Source: Coptis chinensis (lineage: Eukaryota > Streptophyta > Magnoliopsida > Ranunculales > Ranunculaceae). From it: a DNA stretch of 64,000 nucleotides. Position numbers and translations under genes: made by a program. The notes under the pieces were generated by a model that searched no databases, was not told where the DNA came from, and worked only from the letters and a program-made list of their open reading frames with translations. The stretch's first letter is position 1, and each line of letters starts with the position of its first letter. Positions 24,210-33,884 of this stretch are shown one piece after another. The DNA lies in contig CM027377.1 of assembly GCA_015680905.1 (NCBI GenBank), positions 6,410,501 to 6,474,500 of the forward strand, read 5' to 3'.

Positions 24210-25800
24210 TGATAGTTGTATTGCAAAATACAAGGCTAATAATAATAGCCAAGGGGTTTCAATCAGAGACAAGATTTATACTACTTTGAAACCTTGCTCA
24301 TGTAACTAGAATTTATTCTACAGAATTCTAAAGACTCTAGTTGAGTAGTTGTGCGGAACTACAATACCAAGTAGTACCAGATAATGAGCTTAAGGTATAC
24401 AATTTAGTTAAATCTTTGTATGATCGTTGATTCAAGCGCCTATAAATGTCATGAGCAATTCAACAACATATTAGTGTCATATGGATGTCAAAGTACCGTT
24501 GTTGATAAAAAAAATGTGTACTTTCTTTAGAGTAAAGCAAGACATATGTGTTAATCTCTCTTTGTTTAGATGATTTAATATCATGAGTGTTAGCATTGAG
24601 AATGTGTATGAGACAGAGAAATTCCTATTTGAAACACATAATAGACCGTCATTGGAAATGATAGTTCATTATGTTGTTAAACTCATTTCTCAGAATCGCT
24701 ATATTAAGTTGTCAAGATGTTGACGCGTTTGAATATGGTTGAAGGCCACAACGCATCTTTAAACCAGACCGGCCGGATGGTATAGGGGAATTTCGGGCAC
24801 TACATAATTGAATGACTGGTGAATATAGGAATTAAAACTCATGTTGGTCTCATTATATTGTTATAGCACTTAGTAGAAATATTTTTCATTGAAAAGTATG
24901 GGTATTATGATAGTAAGCATGTGTTAACACCTTTTGTGGCAAATATCTATCTTATGAAAAATAATTTCCTTGTGTTTTCTCATACTAAATATGTCAATAT
25001 CATTGGTAGCCAATTGTACTTGATGGATAATGTATGTGAGACATGACATTGCCTACATTAATGGCATACTGAGCTGATAACCCAGTGTGTCCTTATATGA
25101 AACTTTGATGTATATTGTCAGATTATCCAAGTACAATAGCAGAGTCATTGATTATGGACTGATATTTAGTAAATTTCCATCACTGTTGGAAGGGTAATAT
25201 GTTATAAACTGGATCTAGTAATGTTTATGTGTTTACCTTTGGTGGAAATTGAGTGTCTTGGATATCATCCAAGCTAATCGCCTTAGAAAAGGCATGTGAT
25301 GATGCTGAGTGGGTTAGCAACCTCTTGGCAAATCTTCCCATTGGCTCTAAACAGCCTTCTTATGTGTATATGCTTTGTAACTGTCTCATTGCAATAGCTA
25401 AGACATGTTATCTTATGTGCAATGGGAAAAGAATACATGTAAGTTTGAGATATAACTTAATCAAGCAGCTGCTAGAGATTATGTTAGGTTGGACTTAGTT
25501 TGGCCACATGTCTAACCGCACCACTTCTTTGGAGGCAAGTGGTTATCGTCGAGGGGATGGGACTTTTGCCTTAGAGAGGGCTTATTAATCGACGCAACCC
25601 CACCTATGTGATTGGAGATCCCATGAATTAGGTTCAAAGGGAAAAACAAGTCACCTAAATGCCGCCTCGGTATGCTATTGTCTTTCTTTGAGGCGCCCCA
25701 CCCTATGACTAGATAGCATTTTTTGTATACTTTGTATAACTTGAATTGCAATGAGAAAGGATGAGTTATTTTACTCTTTATGGAATCCATAGTCCATTTT
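24210..25800 (+). pseudogene. Copia reverse transcriptase / RNase H remnants
   Basis: Despite many stops, copia landmarks can be followed in order. There is AKGF-QRQDLYYFETL near 24250-24300, a KSLYD block near 24410, a YVDD-region counterpart near 24560, and the RNase H segment SWISSKLIALEKACDDAEW at 25253-25330. Next comes MCNGKRIHVSLRYN, matching the usual MYNGKSRHIRRRHN. Gag and integrase upstream cannot be recognised. Confidence 0.65.
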
Positions 25801-26214
25801 TTATGAGATTGTGTATTTTAACTGCAATGTACACTTGTCGGATATCCACCTACGTGAATGTAGAACTGGTCGGTTCTTATGAGTATTCGTGCAAGTACTC
25901 TAGAGCATTCATGGAACACGGCGTAAGCTAAGGGCCAAAAAAGCAACACATGAGTAACGGGCATATAATGAAAGAGCAATGTGGGTGCATGTCCTCTATT
26001 TTACTATAAGGGAATGTTGGTTCAAAGATTTTTTAATCCAGCATTTTCACGTATTATAAGACATGTTACCCTATGACTGGTTCAAGCCCGAAAAGCACCA
26101 GTATCTTATGCATTGTTTTTTCGATTCTCTCTGGCATTTCGTTAACCCTTTTCTTTTGTAATATCCTATTCCAAAATAGTGGGGGACTATTAGTATTTTG
26201 AAATAGTGGGGGAT

Positions 26215-26854
26215 TGTTGGAATCTCTAAGTTTATTTCGAAATACTTGTGAGTGTGTGCAAAGTGGAGGAGATGAACCATATGTGTTCTCTCCACTTTAG
26301 TGCATAGTAGATAGTCCCACATTGGTTATCCACCACATCGGGTTGGGTTCGGGCTTGGGCTTGGGCTTACTGTTGTGGGTAGTGGTTTGACAAATTGCCT
26401 AAACTTGTTTTGCTTTTTTCTTTAGCAGCAAGTTTCGGTGTTCTATTAGGAGTTGGTCTCTCTTCCTTATCCGTTTAGGAGACCAACCCAACCTCTATAA
26501 ATATTTGTGAGTCCATAGAGGTATTGACTTGATCGAGAAAACTCGAGAGAAATAGAAAACTCAAACCAGTCCTTTTCTTCTTCTTCTTCCGTCACCGCCG
26601 AGAGAGAGTTATATTGCTGTTTCTAGAGGGTAGTTTGTTCTAGTGCAAAGTCAGTCTTTGTTAACCATTGAATCCTGTGAGGAAGACGCCATTGCCTTTC
26701 GCACCATTGGAAGGGCGAAATCTTTCCTTAAGATGACCTAATCCGCCTTGGTTATTCCCGCCATTCTTCTTTGTCCTTGTCTCTTCATTGCTACTGATGT
26801 CTACTGTTCCTTCTGTTCTACTTTAGTTGCTGTGTTCATACAGCTATTCTAACA
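26215..26854 (+). repeat. Copia 3' LTR
   Basis: 640 bp partner of 21140-21786, preceded by a polypurine tract and followed by the CATGC duplication. Confidence 0.88.
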
Positions 26855-27369
26855 CATGCTCCTGATGTGACTTGTAGAGTTGTAACTGCTCTTTCAGGAC
26901 CTTTATAGTCATTTCGTTGTTGTCTCTGGTAGTAGCCAAATGTGTTTCCAAAGAGTACTGTTTGTAATCATTTTTCTTTGGTCTCTTCACATTTCGGTGA
27001 TGCTTGTATTTCTGTAATTCATGGTATTCTGAGGAAAGAGAAAAGATGAATCTCAGATGCCATAACCAGATGTAGCCTCTAATGGTGTTGCTGGTTTTTG
27101 GGTTTCAATTGGGGAAGATGATGAGTCGACACAATCATTGGAGTTTTGACGCTAAAATATTTCAAAATTTCATTTGGGATATGATCATTTGTTGACATAT
27201 ATTTGTGTTTACCCCCCGAGGGTACTTTAGGTAATAGAGAAAATATGGATGATTTCTGAACAGAGTCAGGACGGAGTGGGGGGACTTTTGTGATGATTCA
27301 AAATTTGGGGGGTAAACACAAAAGTATGTCATAAAATGGGGGGTTTTCACGAATAAACCCTTTTCTTAA

Positions 27370-29363
27370 CTAATAACACAGGTGAAGCAAATGAGCTATG
27401 ACTGGGTTGAATCAATCCAGATTGTAGCATTTCTTTCATTAATGATTCGAGAACTGCCTTTTGAATGTATGGATGCTTGTACGGTCTTTGGTTGGTGGGT
27501 TCAGCATCATTTTTGAGTGGGATATGGTGGTCTAATGTTCTGGAAGGAGGAAGACCTTGAGGTTCTTAAAATACATCAGCAAATTCTTGGAGTAAAGGAA
27601 CTACCTCAGCTGGAATTTCAGGCTTGATGGTAGTAACTATGATGGAAAATATTTGACCCACAAGAGCATGAGTGTTCTTTTTCAAAAATTTTGATAAGGC
27701 CTTTGCGGTAATCATCTTTAGAGAAGCAACCTCTGGGCCTCCTCGTAGTACTATCTTCTGGCTTCCCCTTGTAAAAGTTAGTTGGAGCTTCTGAAGGTTA
27801 AGTATCACATCTCCACACTGCTTCAGCCAGTCACCACCTAGGACCATGTCACACCCACCCAATGGTAGTATTCTAATGTCATCTTTGAAAGAATGTCCTT
27901 GCATCTCCCATTTCAATTTATGGCATATAGCTTTACTAATAGTCTTCTCACCATTAGCAACTGTAACTAACATGTGAGCTGTTGGCTTAATCTTGCATCT
28001 AGCCTGTCTAGCCACTTCCGAGTCTAGGAAACTATGTGTGCTGCCGGTGTCTATTAACATAGTCATGGGTCTCTTTTTTATTAAACCTAGGATTCGTATG
28101 GTATTTTGCCCCACATTCCCTGTTAATGCATGGAGTGAAATCTCCATATCCGTTTCTACTTGCTGTAATATCTGTTCTTCCTCGCAGTCATCTTCCATAG
28201 GTTCATGATCTTCTTCTGTCCCTACCAACATATACAAGTGTTGAGTTGTACATTTGTGTCTAGGTTTGTAAGTTTCCTCACAATTATAACAAAGTCCCTT
28301 TTCTCTTCAGATTCTCATTTGTGCTGGCGTGAGTCGTTTAATGGGTGGTAAGGTGGTGTTTGCACTATTGGAGTTACTTGGGGTGGTATTCAAGGGTTTG
28401 ATGGTGTTTGGGACTTTTGGAATGGGATTGGAGGTTGTGGGTTGTTTAGTCTGGTAAGATGGAGTGGAAAAATATGATGTGGTATTGGTGTAGTTTTTTT
28501 GTATAGGTTTTGTTGCTTTCTTAACCTGAGCATCCAATGCCACTTCCTGCATCCTTGCGAGGTATAATGCATTACTCAGATTGGTAGGTTTAAACATTTG
28601 AACGGAAGCTTTCAATTCATCTTTCAACCCACTAAGAAAACTAAGAACAAAGTACTATTCACTGAACTGTTTATTTTTACTCACCATAAGAGCTTGAAGT
28701 TCTTCAAACTGCTCAAAGTATTCATCCACCGTACCCACTTGAATGGGTTTATTAAACCGCCTACATAGTTCTCTTGGCCTACCAATTCAAATCGATCACA
28801 AATGACTTCAACTAAAGCATTCCAATCTACTAATTCCTTCCCATCTTGATAAGTCGGGAACCATGAATCGCTCTTCCTTCAAAGTATAGTGATGCTATCC
28901 TAATCTTTTTTTTTTTATCATCCATGGGATGCAAGTGAAAAAATTGATTACACTTCCTAGCCCACACACGAGGATTAGTGCCATCAAAACATGGAAATTC
29001 TAACTTAGGGGTTTAAAAAAGATTACCATGGTCATTCTAGTCATTTGGAATCTTTTGTCTTGAGTAAGTTGTTGATTGTTCAGCTTCAGTGGTGGTTTCT
29101 AGAGGAGTTCCAGACCCAGAAGGCAACTCAGCCGCTACGGTGGTGTTCTTCCCTTTGTCATTCATTATTTTCAATAGTTGGTCAAATCTAGCGTCTAACC
29201 TTTTATTTGAAAGTTCGAGTCTCGCCTCCATTTTCCTTTCTGCTACTTCTCTTGCTTGGATCTCTTTGATTAATCTGTCGTTGACTTGAGTCATTAACCC
29301 TTGCATCTCATTAACTTGGTGTTGTGTTTCTTTAGTTAGTTTTTCTATTTCACCTAGTGTCAT
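27370..29363 (-). pseudogene. Chromovirus gag, protease and start of RT
   Basis: Gag starts near 29363 with a coiled-coil N-terminus (EARLELSNKRLDARFDQLLK). After frameshifts it resumes at 28627-28307. A CCHC-type zinc knuckle reads CYNCEETYKPRHKC at about 28290. The aspartic protease with its DTGSTHSFL active site lies in the open piece 28237-27566. RT begins after it (PLKNDAEPTNQRPYK region near 27500) and is cut at 27370 by the MULE. Several frame changes in gag show it is dead. Confidence 0.82.
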
Positions 29364-29395
29364 GGTCGCCAGAAACGTAAGCTCTGAATACCAAT

Positions 29396-29609
29396 TGTAC
29401 TATTATGATAAGTAAACAGAAACAAAACATTTAAAATTATATCTGTTTTCTGAAAAACTAGAGCCGATTCTATTATCTTTTTTCTTGTCTCTTTTCATAC
29501 ATTCCTCTTCCCTTAATACAAGAGATTTCTTTTCTTACTAGCCTTATTAGAAATACTATCCTACCCTTATATAACTAAAGTAATTACTCGCATGTCCTTA
29601 TAATAGGAC
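29396..29609 (-). repeat. Chromovirus 5' LTR
   Basis: 214 bp, shorter than its partner by two internal deletions. Bordered inside by a tRNA-Met-like primer-binding site and outside by the TAGAT duplication. Confidence 0.8.
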
Positions 29610-29639
29610 TAGATGAGGATAAAGTAATCACAACAACTA

Positions 29640-30330
29640 TCACTAATGAAATCAACGATTAGCTTGGTTCGAACTTACTATCTGGAACAATTTCAAAGGT
29701 TTGAATAACTGTACTAAGTTGACTTACTTGGATCTGTCTATGAATTCATTTAGTGGAGTGGTGCCAGATTTTCCTTCTCTTCTTGGGTGACTTTCTTGAA
29801 TATGAATAATAATGGATTTTTGGTGTTTTTCCATGGAAATCACTTGAAAATATCACGGGTCTCCGGTTTTTAAGTGTCAAGGATAATTTGTTCGAGAATA
29901 GTTTGTTTCTGTGGAGATTCTAAAGCTTTGACAGCTTTCTTGGCTTTAGAATTCCACCATAGATTGGAAATTTGACGGAGTTGACCAATCTAGAGCTCTC
30001 TGATAATACTTTATCTAGACCGATACCACCTGAAATCAACAAATTGCTGCAGCTTGAACTTTACGACAACTATCTCACCGGAGAATTCCCTGTGGGTTTT
30101 GGAAATCTTTCTAGCCTTATAAAATTTGATGCTTCGAATAACAATCTTGAAGGAGATCTCTCGGAGTTGAAGTCCTTTACACAATTGGTCTCTCTACATC
30201 TATTTGAGAACAAGTTTTATGGACAAGTGCCAGTGGAATTCGGTGATTTCAAGTTCCTAGTTAATCTCTTGCTTTATACCAACATGCTCACAGGTAATTT
30301 GCCTCCATTGTTTAACTTGGTGTTCTAATC
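29640..30330 (+). pseudogene. Fragment of an LRR receptor-like kinase ectodomain (HAIKU2/RLK7-like)
   Basis: Leucine-rich repeats of the plant receptor-kinase type run across this stretch. Early ones (NNCTKLTYLDLSMNSFSG, FPWKSLENITGLRFLSV) are broken by stops. From 29972 an open piece of 118 codons reads LTNLELSDNTLSRPIPPEIN, LYDNYLTGEFPVGFGNLSSL, LVSLHLFENKFYGQVPVEFG and LYTNMLTGNLPP. The order and wording match the HAIKU2/RLK7 clade as I remember it. There is no signal peptide, membrane segment or kinase domain. It is a captured or left-over gene fragment, interrupted at its 5' side by the chromovirus. Confidence 0.8.
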
Positions 30331-30391
30331 ATGCTCACAGGAAATCAGTTGGATTCTGATGCCAGAGATCGAACACAATCATACGCTGAAG

Positions 30392-30822
30392 CATAGTACA
30401 AAATATCCCGATATATCACGATATTTGGAGATATCTATCCATATTTCAAAAAAAGATATATAAATATCACGATATGTTAAGAGATATATACGACTGCAAA
30501 TATCAGCGATATTTTAACGATATTTGCGATATTTGTTATATTTGGGGATATTTTGCGATATTTGGAGATATTTAGCGATATTTTGTGTATATAACAATTT
30601 TATTTAATATTTACCATTATATTTTAAATAAATATAAATAATGTATCATGATATATAAAGAAATATCCATAATATCCACAATATTTGTCGATATTTTAGA
30701 TATATCCACGATATTTGCATGTGAAATAATGTCAAATATCCCCAAAGAGAGAGATATATCCATGATACATATCCAGAAATTGAGTATCGATAAATACCCA
30801 TATCCTGATATTTTGTACTATG
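30392..30822. mobile_element. GATATT-rich miniature element, hAT-like (431 bp)
   Basis: Terminal inverted repeats CATAGTACAAAATATC and GATATTTTGTACTATG bound a 431-bp segment. It is filled with GATATTT/AAATATC words in both orientations. Eight-bp flanks CGCTGAAG (30384-30391) and CCCTGAAG (30823-30830) agree at seven positions, as expected for a hAT-type duplication. It has no coding capacity. Confidence 0.75.
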
Positions 30823-31064
30823 CCCTGAAGTACTCAACAATACATTAACAGACTCCGTTAGGGAAAATGTTGAGGAAGTGGAATTTTGATAATGAAGTAC
30901 GAAAAGGTTTACCGGTAAAACGGTTGAACCTGCAAAGAAGATGGGAAAAAGTTGGTAATGCTTGTTTGTGAGCTCCGGACAAGAAAAAAATAATAATAAA
31001 AACTATAAATTGTAATTAGTAAATCTTCATGTCTCCTCTAATTTTGATTTTGTAATATATTATA

Positions 31065-31813
31065 CTAGAAAGTAGACCCGTGCATACGCACCGACCCTTT
31101 TAAAAAGTTGCTCAACAATCGTAACTATATATATTAACAAATTGTGATTCATGTTTTCATCGCTAACTCATTCTAATTTCATAACAAATTGTTTTAATTA
31201 AGTCTTAAAAACCCCGTTTTAATTTCTCAACAAATTGTTTTAATTAAGTTTTAAAAACCTATTTTTTAATTGGGGGAGAGATCCCGGCCCGTTTTAATTT
31301 AAAAGTGTAATTCCCGTTTTTAATAGGAGAATGATTCTCGTTTTAATTAGAAGTGTTAGATTTTTCTTTTTCAACAGGGGAGGAATTCCATTATAATAGG
31401 AGAGGAATTCCCGTTTTAATAACAGTTGATAATGTGGAATTTTAAGAGCGCTAGAAAAATACCCGTTTTAATTTTCTAACAAATTGTTTTAAATTAAGTT
31501 TTAAAAACCCGTTTTTTCAATTGGGAGAGAGATTCTGTTTTAATAGGATAATGATTACCATTTTAATTAAATACGATAGATTTTTGCTTAATTTTCAATA
31601 GGGGAGGAATTCTCATTTTAATAGGAGAACGATTCCCGCTTTAATTAAAAGTGTTAGAATTTGTTTTAATAGGAGAAGAATTCTTGTTATAATAGAAGAG
31701 AAATTTTTGTTTTTCAAATAGGAGAGAAATTCTCGTTTTAATAGGAGATGACGTGGAATTTTAATAGAGTTCGAAAAATATCCCTTGTGGGAGCTTTAAT
31801 ATTAAGATATAGA
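31065..31813 (-). mobile_element. Non-autonomous Helitron (749 bp)
   Basis: On the minus strand it starts TCTATATCTTAATATTAAAG and ends CTTTCTAG. A hairpin-forming GTGCGTATGCAC lies about 15 bp before the end. It sits exactly between A and T without duplication. Block copy 1 at about 11315-11335 shows the uninterrupted site TATTATATATGGC, so both ends are fixed by an internal empty-site control. The interior is built from repeated CCCGTTTTAAT / AGGAGAGGAATTC-type units. No Rep/helicase. Confidence 0.9.
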
Positions 31814-32185
31814 TATGGCTTATTAAAATAGTGGATTTTTTTTTTAATGATCTAATTACTCAACAAAAATAACTTAAGCAATATTTTATGCAAGATAATT
31901 ACCTTTGACTCCAATATTGGGATGTATATAATGGAAGAGGTGAAGAGAGAGAACAAACCAACGAGACGTTGAAAAAACAGGTGCTATGAAGAGTTTATGG
32001 AGCGAGTGTTGAGACTTGAGAAGCTGAACTGAGATGTCTGTTTGTTCCACTTCGAGTGTGACTCAAAACTGATGTTTTCGCTAACTCAAGTATGGGCCTA
32101 TCTTAAACATGGGCCTGGGGTGTTTTGGTTAGTGGAAGTTTGGAATCCTTTATGTGCTGTCATAGAACATCTGATAGTCACAGCT

Positions 32186-33005
32186 AAGGGTGTGTTTGTT
32201 AAGGGTGTGTTTGTTATGATGGAAACACTATGGAAAGGAAAGGAAAATAAGAGTGGTCCACCTTTTCCATAGTTTATAAGGTGTTTGTTTACCCATGGAA
32301 AGGAAATGGGCTTTTCCATATGGAAACAAAATTATTGAAATGGAAAAGATTTTGTGTCCTTAGCTAACCCCTAAAATTTTTGTGGAAAGGAAAAGAAAGG
32401 AAAGGAAATAAATAGATAGGGACTTACTACTAATACACTCATGACCCAACAATACAATTATTCTTTTCCATAGCTTTTGCAAACAAACATGATTATTTTT
32501 TCCCGAGTTTACTTTCCTTTCTCCCAGGTTTACCAAACACATACCATTTAAAATTATTTCCTTTCCATTCCATTCCATTCCATTTCTATGGTGGACCATT
32601 TTATTTATTTTTCCTTTCCATGAAGTTAAAAATTTAACAAACACACCCTAAATTTTAACTAAGGAAACGAAAAGAAAAATAAAATGGTCCCCACCATGGA
32701 ATGGAAATGAAATAATTTTAAATAAGATGTGTTGGTAACCGGAGAAAGGAAAGAAAAAACCTGGAGAAAGAAATAACCGTTTGTTGTTTGCAAAAACTAT
32801 GAAAAATGAATAATTATATTGTTAGGTGTGTTAGTAGTAAGTCCTTAACTATCTATTTTCTTTCATTTTCACAAAATTTTAGGGGTTAGCCAAGGCACAA
32901 ACCTTTTCAATTTCTATGATATTTGTTTCCATATGGAAAAACTCATTTCTTTTCCAAATGAAACAAACGCTTTAAAAACTATGGAAAAGGTAGACTTGCC
33001 TCTTA
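32186..33005. mobile_element. Two related miniature elements in head-to-head arrangement
   Basis: 32201-32649 begins AAGGGTGTGTTTGTT and ends AACAAACACACCCT. 32650-33005 is close to its reverse complement (shared words include TAACCCCTAAAATTTT and ACTTACTACTAA), so the pair forms a large imperfect palindrome. The first 15 bp (AAGGGTGTGTTTGTT) occur twice in tandem at 32186-32215. The TIR type is common in plant hAT-like miniature elements. A clean target duplication was not found. Absent from block copy 1. Confidence 0.6.
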
Positions 33006-33884
33006 ATTTTGTTTATTTTTATTTTTTTTTGCCATAATCTTATAAGTGACATTAACGTGAACTCACATAACTGACATGTAGATGGAAAACCACTACTGCC
33101 AGTTTGTTGAAAGTGAAACCATGCCGGATAGATTGTCCTAATATTAGAAAATAGCAGTTCGTTGAATGTGAACGGAAAAGCTATAATCAAGTCAAGTCTC
33201 CTTAAAAGAGTTCTTTATTTACTCCAGTGTGTCTTTTTAATACGATGGAAAGCATAATTTTACAATTCTTCTTGTCCAACTTTTGTCTGTGATATTGTAA
33301 TCGTAACAATTCTTTAAAATACGTGCACCATAAGCGTCAATTATTAAGAAACAAGAAACAAAAGTACCCCTTCGGGTTTCTCAATAGAAATTGCAACACG
33401 TTTAAGACTTTTGAGGATTCCCAATAGGTAATAGGTAGATTCAATCATTCAAACACAGTCTGCTAATTTTGTATTTTTGTTTGGTGTCCTATCTCGATGG
33501 TAACATAACAAATTAACAACAGCAGAAGTTGTCAATTGAAAATTACGTAATGGCCATTATGCAGGTGAAAGTTATAATCTTTACGAAAAAGAAAATGATA
33601 GTCATAATAAATTAATAATAGATTCTCAATCGAGGGATAAATTCGTAATCAATTGAAATTAAAGGCCCCACTACCACGACAATCCAACACTGTCCGCGTA
33701 TACAATATGCAACTATACAATAAAGAAATGGTATTCCTTATTAAAATGCAAAACGTGCAGCTGTGCTTAGTGAATAGGGAGCCATTGACTTACAAATGAT
33801 TTACAAAGCCTGCATATACTTGTTCCACTTGAAGTGATAAGACTCAAGAAGAACCGATTTTAGGTGTGAGACAGATAAAGAAAT
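33006..33884 (+). promoter_or_regulatory. Promoter region of the intact membrane-protein gene
   Basis: About 880 bp conserved with 12540-13358 upstream of copy 1, including ACCTTATAAGTGACATTAACGT-type and GTCCGCGTATACAATATG words, right up to the ATG. Conservation between paralogues reflects recent duplication and does not by itself prove regulatory function. There is no gene inside. Confidence 0.45.

Larger units (their letters stand above)
21140..26854 (+). mobile_element. Ty1-copia LTR retrotransposon, decayed, inside the MULE
   Basis: LTRs at 21140-21786 and 26215-26854 start TGTTGGAA and end TCTAACA. The target duplication CATGC is at 21135-21139 and 26855-26859. A purine-rich tract (TAGTGGGGGAT) precedes the right LTR, fixing plus orientation. 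A TATA element (CTATAAATA) is at about 21416 in the left LTR. The LTRs differ by scattered substitutions and small indels, including a GGGCTT-type duplication in the right one, so it is neither brand new nor ancient. The coding region is riddled with stops. Confidence 0.9.
20228..27360. mobile_element. Non-autonomous Mutator-like element with about 158-bp terminal inverted repeats
   Basis: The ends at 20228-20384 and 27202-27360 are near-perfect inverted repeats starting GGGTTTATTCGTGAAAACCC and containing several C6/G6 tracts. The 9-bp target duplication TTTTCTTAA is at 20219-20227 and 27361-27369. Inside, subterminal inverted repeats (about 20549-20610 against 27066-27130) flank unrelated sequence. 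Without the nested copia element the MULE is only about 1.4 kb and codes for no transposase. Nine-bp duplications and long TIRs are the Mutator signature. Confidence 0.88.
17352..29609 (-). mobile_element. Ty3/gypsy chromovirus (possibly Reina-like), interrupted by a MULE
   Basis: Short LTRs at 17352-17616 and 29396-29609 flank gag-protease-RT-RNase H-integrase-chromodomain on the minus strand. The target duplication TAGAT is at 17347-17351 and 29610-29614. A primer-binding site resembling initiator-Met tRNA (TGGTATTCAGAGC, minus strand, 29381-29393) lies next to the 5' LTR. A purine-rich stretch AAAGGAGACGACATTG precedes the 3' LTR. Removing the nested MULE leaves about 5.1 kb. The right LTR has lost two short internal pieces (about 17 and 30 bp) relative to the left. 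The short LTRs and chromodomain suggest the Reina clade, which is an inference. Frameshifts throughout show it is dead. Confidence 0.88.

Noticed and set aside
30648..30848. Open frames on both strands across the GATATT-rich element
   Set aside because: They arise from the repetitive ATATT words; the span lies inside a miniature element with clear ends.
32042..32319. Small ORFs near the head-to-head miniature elements
   Set aside because: They cross the 5' UTR-derived segment and element terminus, with no conserved protein; the frame is not kept in block copy 1.
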